This document shows, one piece after another, positions 23,164-24,463 of a DNA stretch of 24,463 nt. Source of the stretch: JALNZF01 sp049793155 (lineage in GTDB: Bacteria > Nitrospirota > UBA9217). Made by a program: the position numbers and the translations under genes. Numbering within the stretch: position 1 is the stretch's first letter; each line of letters opens with the position of its first letter. The stretch is taken from NCBI GenBank assembly GCA_049793155.1, contig JBARBN010000078.1, positions 1 to 24,463 on the forward strand. Direction: 5' to 3'. The notes below the pieces were generated by a model. That model made no database searches, was not told the DNA's origin, and worked only from the letters and a program-made list of their open reading frames with translations.

Positions 23164-23469
23164 CTAAAATATCAGGACTCTTGTGCTGTCGTGCAGCATC
23201 CCGGCGTTATTGTACTGGCTGCCATAGGATATCCCTTCGGTCTTGTCATGGACACCGATCCGTTCGCAGCTGTGATCGCAGACCGATATCTCGATACCGC
23301 CGACCTTGAGGAGTTCGAGGAACTTGGGGTCATTGGCAAATTTCACGCCCTCGTCGGTCATGAAGATCGTTACCGGATGCCCTGCCGCCCTCGCGGCTTT
23401 CGCCACGCCGGCGATATGCACCAGGTTCTCGTACTTTGTAACCATGATACCCAGCATATCATCAGCCAT
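23164..23469 (-). CDS. DsrE-family small sulfur-relay protein
   Basis: A 101-residue protein with the DsrE-like alpha/beta pattern: DMLGIMVTKYENLVHIAGVAKAARAAGHPVTIFMTDEGV, then LLKVGGIEISVCDHSCERIGV. Two cysteines (64 and 68) sit where DsrE/TusD proteins carry the sulfur-accepting Cys, so it is the likely persulfide carrier of the set. The ATG at 23467-23469 has GAGG seven bases upstream. Upstream, 82 nt away, is the YeeE/YedE transporter; downstream are the DsrF- and DsrH-like genes, in the same order as dsrEFH and tusDCB. Confidence 0.75.
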   Translation of the reverse strand: MADDMLGIMVTKYENLVHIAGVAKAARAAGHPVTIFMTDEGVKFANDPKFLELLKVGGIEISVCDHSCERIGVHDKTEGISYGSQYNNAGMLHDSTRVLIF

Positions 23470-23551
23470 GGTTCAACCTCATCTCAAATTGAATGTTGTG
23501 CCTTAGATTTAAGAACAAACATGATCCCGGGAAATAACGTTGACAGCTGCG

Positions 23552-24463
23552 TTACTCCAGGTCCCTCATCGGTCTGATGAGCAGGAAGTAGGCCATGGTC
23601 CAGTTGCCCAGAATGATGAAAGTCGTCGCCACCCAGCTCGAGACCGCGAGGGTGGACATTCCGGTGAGCCCGTGCCCTATGTTGCAGCCGCCGCCGATCT
23701 GGGCGCCGATACCCATAATGACTCCGCCGAGGAGCACTTTGAGCATCTCGTCAGCGGGCGGGACCTTCAACTTGACCTCTTTCAAGAGCTTGCCGCTGAG
23801 ATACGCGCCAAAGGGAACCGCAAGCACATAGAGCGAGCTCCACGAAAACGTGATACCCAGAAGCGATCTGGATTCCGCGGCAACGATGCTCGCGGGGTCG
23901 TTCGTATAGTTCCCGAAGCTGAGGGCGAGGAAAAACTCGCGCAACGGACCGGTGAATGAAAGTCCGCGGGCCCTGCCGCCGTAATACTCCGATGCCCACC
24001 AGGCCGCTACAGCCACAACCCCGACAAGAAGTCCCACCACCGACCAGGAGTAACCCTTCTTCACTTTTTTGAGCGGTTCTCCCTTGAGTATAAAGGGCAC
24101 TGACGCTGCGGTGAGCACCGCGATGACGATCCATTTATTCACGCCGATGACGTTTGCAAGCGTTGGAGTATCGCCATCCCCCACGGTCACTATCTTCGAG
24201 ATCAGCGCATCGTAGACCGGCTTCAGGAGACCGAACTTTGTTATGACGATTCCAAAAAAGAACCCGAACACTGCAAAAATATATGCGAGGTTGCCTTCAC
24301 CGACTTTGTACAGGATGCCGCTGCCGCATCCGCCGGCGAGCACGATGCCCAGACCGAAGATATACCCGCCGATGATGTTCGCCCAGGGCGCGAATCCCTG
24401 ACGATAGAGCGTGCCGACGACCATTGCCCCCGTCTCATCGGCATGCCGGAGCCACCCCATATC
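23552..24463 (-). CDS. YeeE/YedE-family sulfur-compound transporter, N-terminus outside window
   Basis: At least 302 residues of a multi-pass inner-membrane protein whose reading frame runs off the window end (24461-24463 is still open). From the ATG at 24458-24460, two cysteine signatures are visible: GGCGSG with Cys45, and GGGCNIGHGLTG with Cys259. These are typical of the YeeE/YedE family, whose member TsuA imports thiosulfate along a row of cysteines. The first family repeat, which should lie before residue 1, is missing here, so the gene most likely continues upstream and this ATG is internal. It leads a cluster of DsrE-, DsrF- and DsrH-like genes, suggesting that imported sulfur is handed to a persulfide relay. 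The substrate could be thiosulfate or another small sulfur compound. Confidence 0.85.
   Translation of the reverse strand, partial: DMGWLRHADETGAMVVGTLYRQGFAPWANIIGGYIFGLGIVLAGGCGSGILYKVGEGNLAYIFAVFGFFFGIVITKFGLLKPVYDALISKIVTVGDGDTPTLANVIGVNKWIVIAVLTAASVPFILKGEPLKKVKKGYSWSVVGLLVGVVAVAAWWASEYYGGRARGLSFTGPLREFFLALSFGNYTNDPASIVAAESRSLLGITFSWSSLYVLAVPFGAYLSGKLLKEVKLKVPPADEMLKVLLGGVIMGIGAQIGGGCNIGHGLTGMSTLAVSSWVATTFIILGNWTMAYFLLIRPMRDLE

Overview
This window looks like a chromosomal segment of a Gram-negative anaerobe, probably of the Desulfobacterota/Nitrospirota kind. The clues are a heme b synthase of the siroheme-dependent (Ahb) heme pathway, a YeeE/YedE transporter next to DsrE/F/H-like sulfur-relay proteins, several Sec-exported and outer-membrane proteins, and moderately high GC with short intergenic repeats. 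The exact lineage cannot be fixed from this sequence alone. Most genes lie on the minus strand. The plus-strand genes are one small membrane protein and a four-gene surface-protein block.

Region 1 (1-8.3 kb) is mostly housekeeping. It holds the start of rsmE, then (reading along the minus strand) a secreted serine-hydrolase-like protein, an Rsm22-family methyltransferase and greB. These are followed by a universal stress protein, ahbD, a GAF-GGDEF diguanylate cyclase and a short NagA-like deacetylase. Two palindromic arrays of short tandem units lie in the intergenic spaces at 273-405 and 8297-8365.

Region 2 (8.4-12.7 kb) carries a His-rich ribbon-helix-helix-like protein just downstream of an AEC-family permease whose start codon is unusual. 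It also has an 81-residue membrane protein behind a consensus sigma-70-type promoter, an AmpG-like MFS permease, an intrinsic terminator and an exported HEAT-repeat protein.

Region 3 (12.8-22.3 kb) is the most distinctive part. On the minus strand lie a 1265-residue exported NHL/FN3/transglutaminase-like/TPR protein and a small secreted protein that follows it by 3 nt. Facing away from them, on the plus strand, is a two-gene cassette present twice in tandem. Each copy has a right-handed beta-helix protein with nested FN3 modules and a CFIATAAYG C-terminal tail, translationally coupled to a 212-residue outer-membrane beta-barrel protein. I infer a cell-surface or export system in which each barrel serves its CFI-tailed partner. 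The function is unknown.

Region 4 (22.7-24.46 kb) is a minus-strand sulfur operon: a YeeE/YedE transporter (its N-terminus lies outside the window), then three very short DsrE-, DsrF- and DsrH-like proteins in the canonical order. The last of these is only 56 residues long. Together they suggest uptake of a sulfur compound coupled to a persulfide relay.
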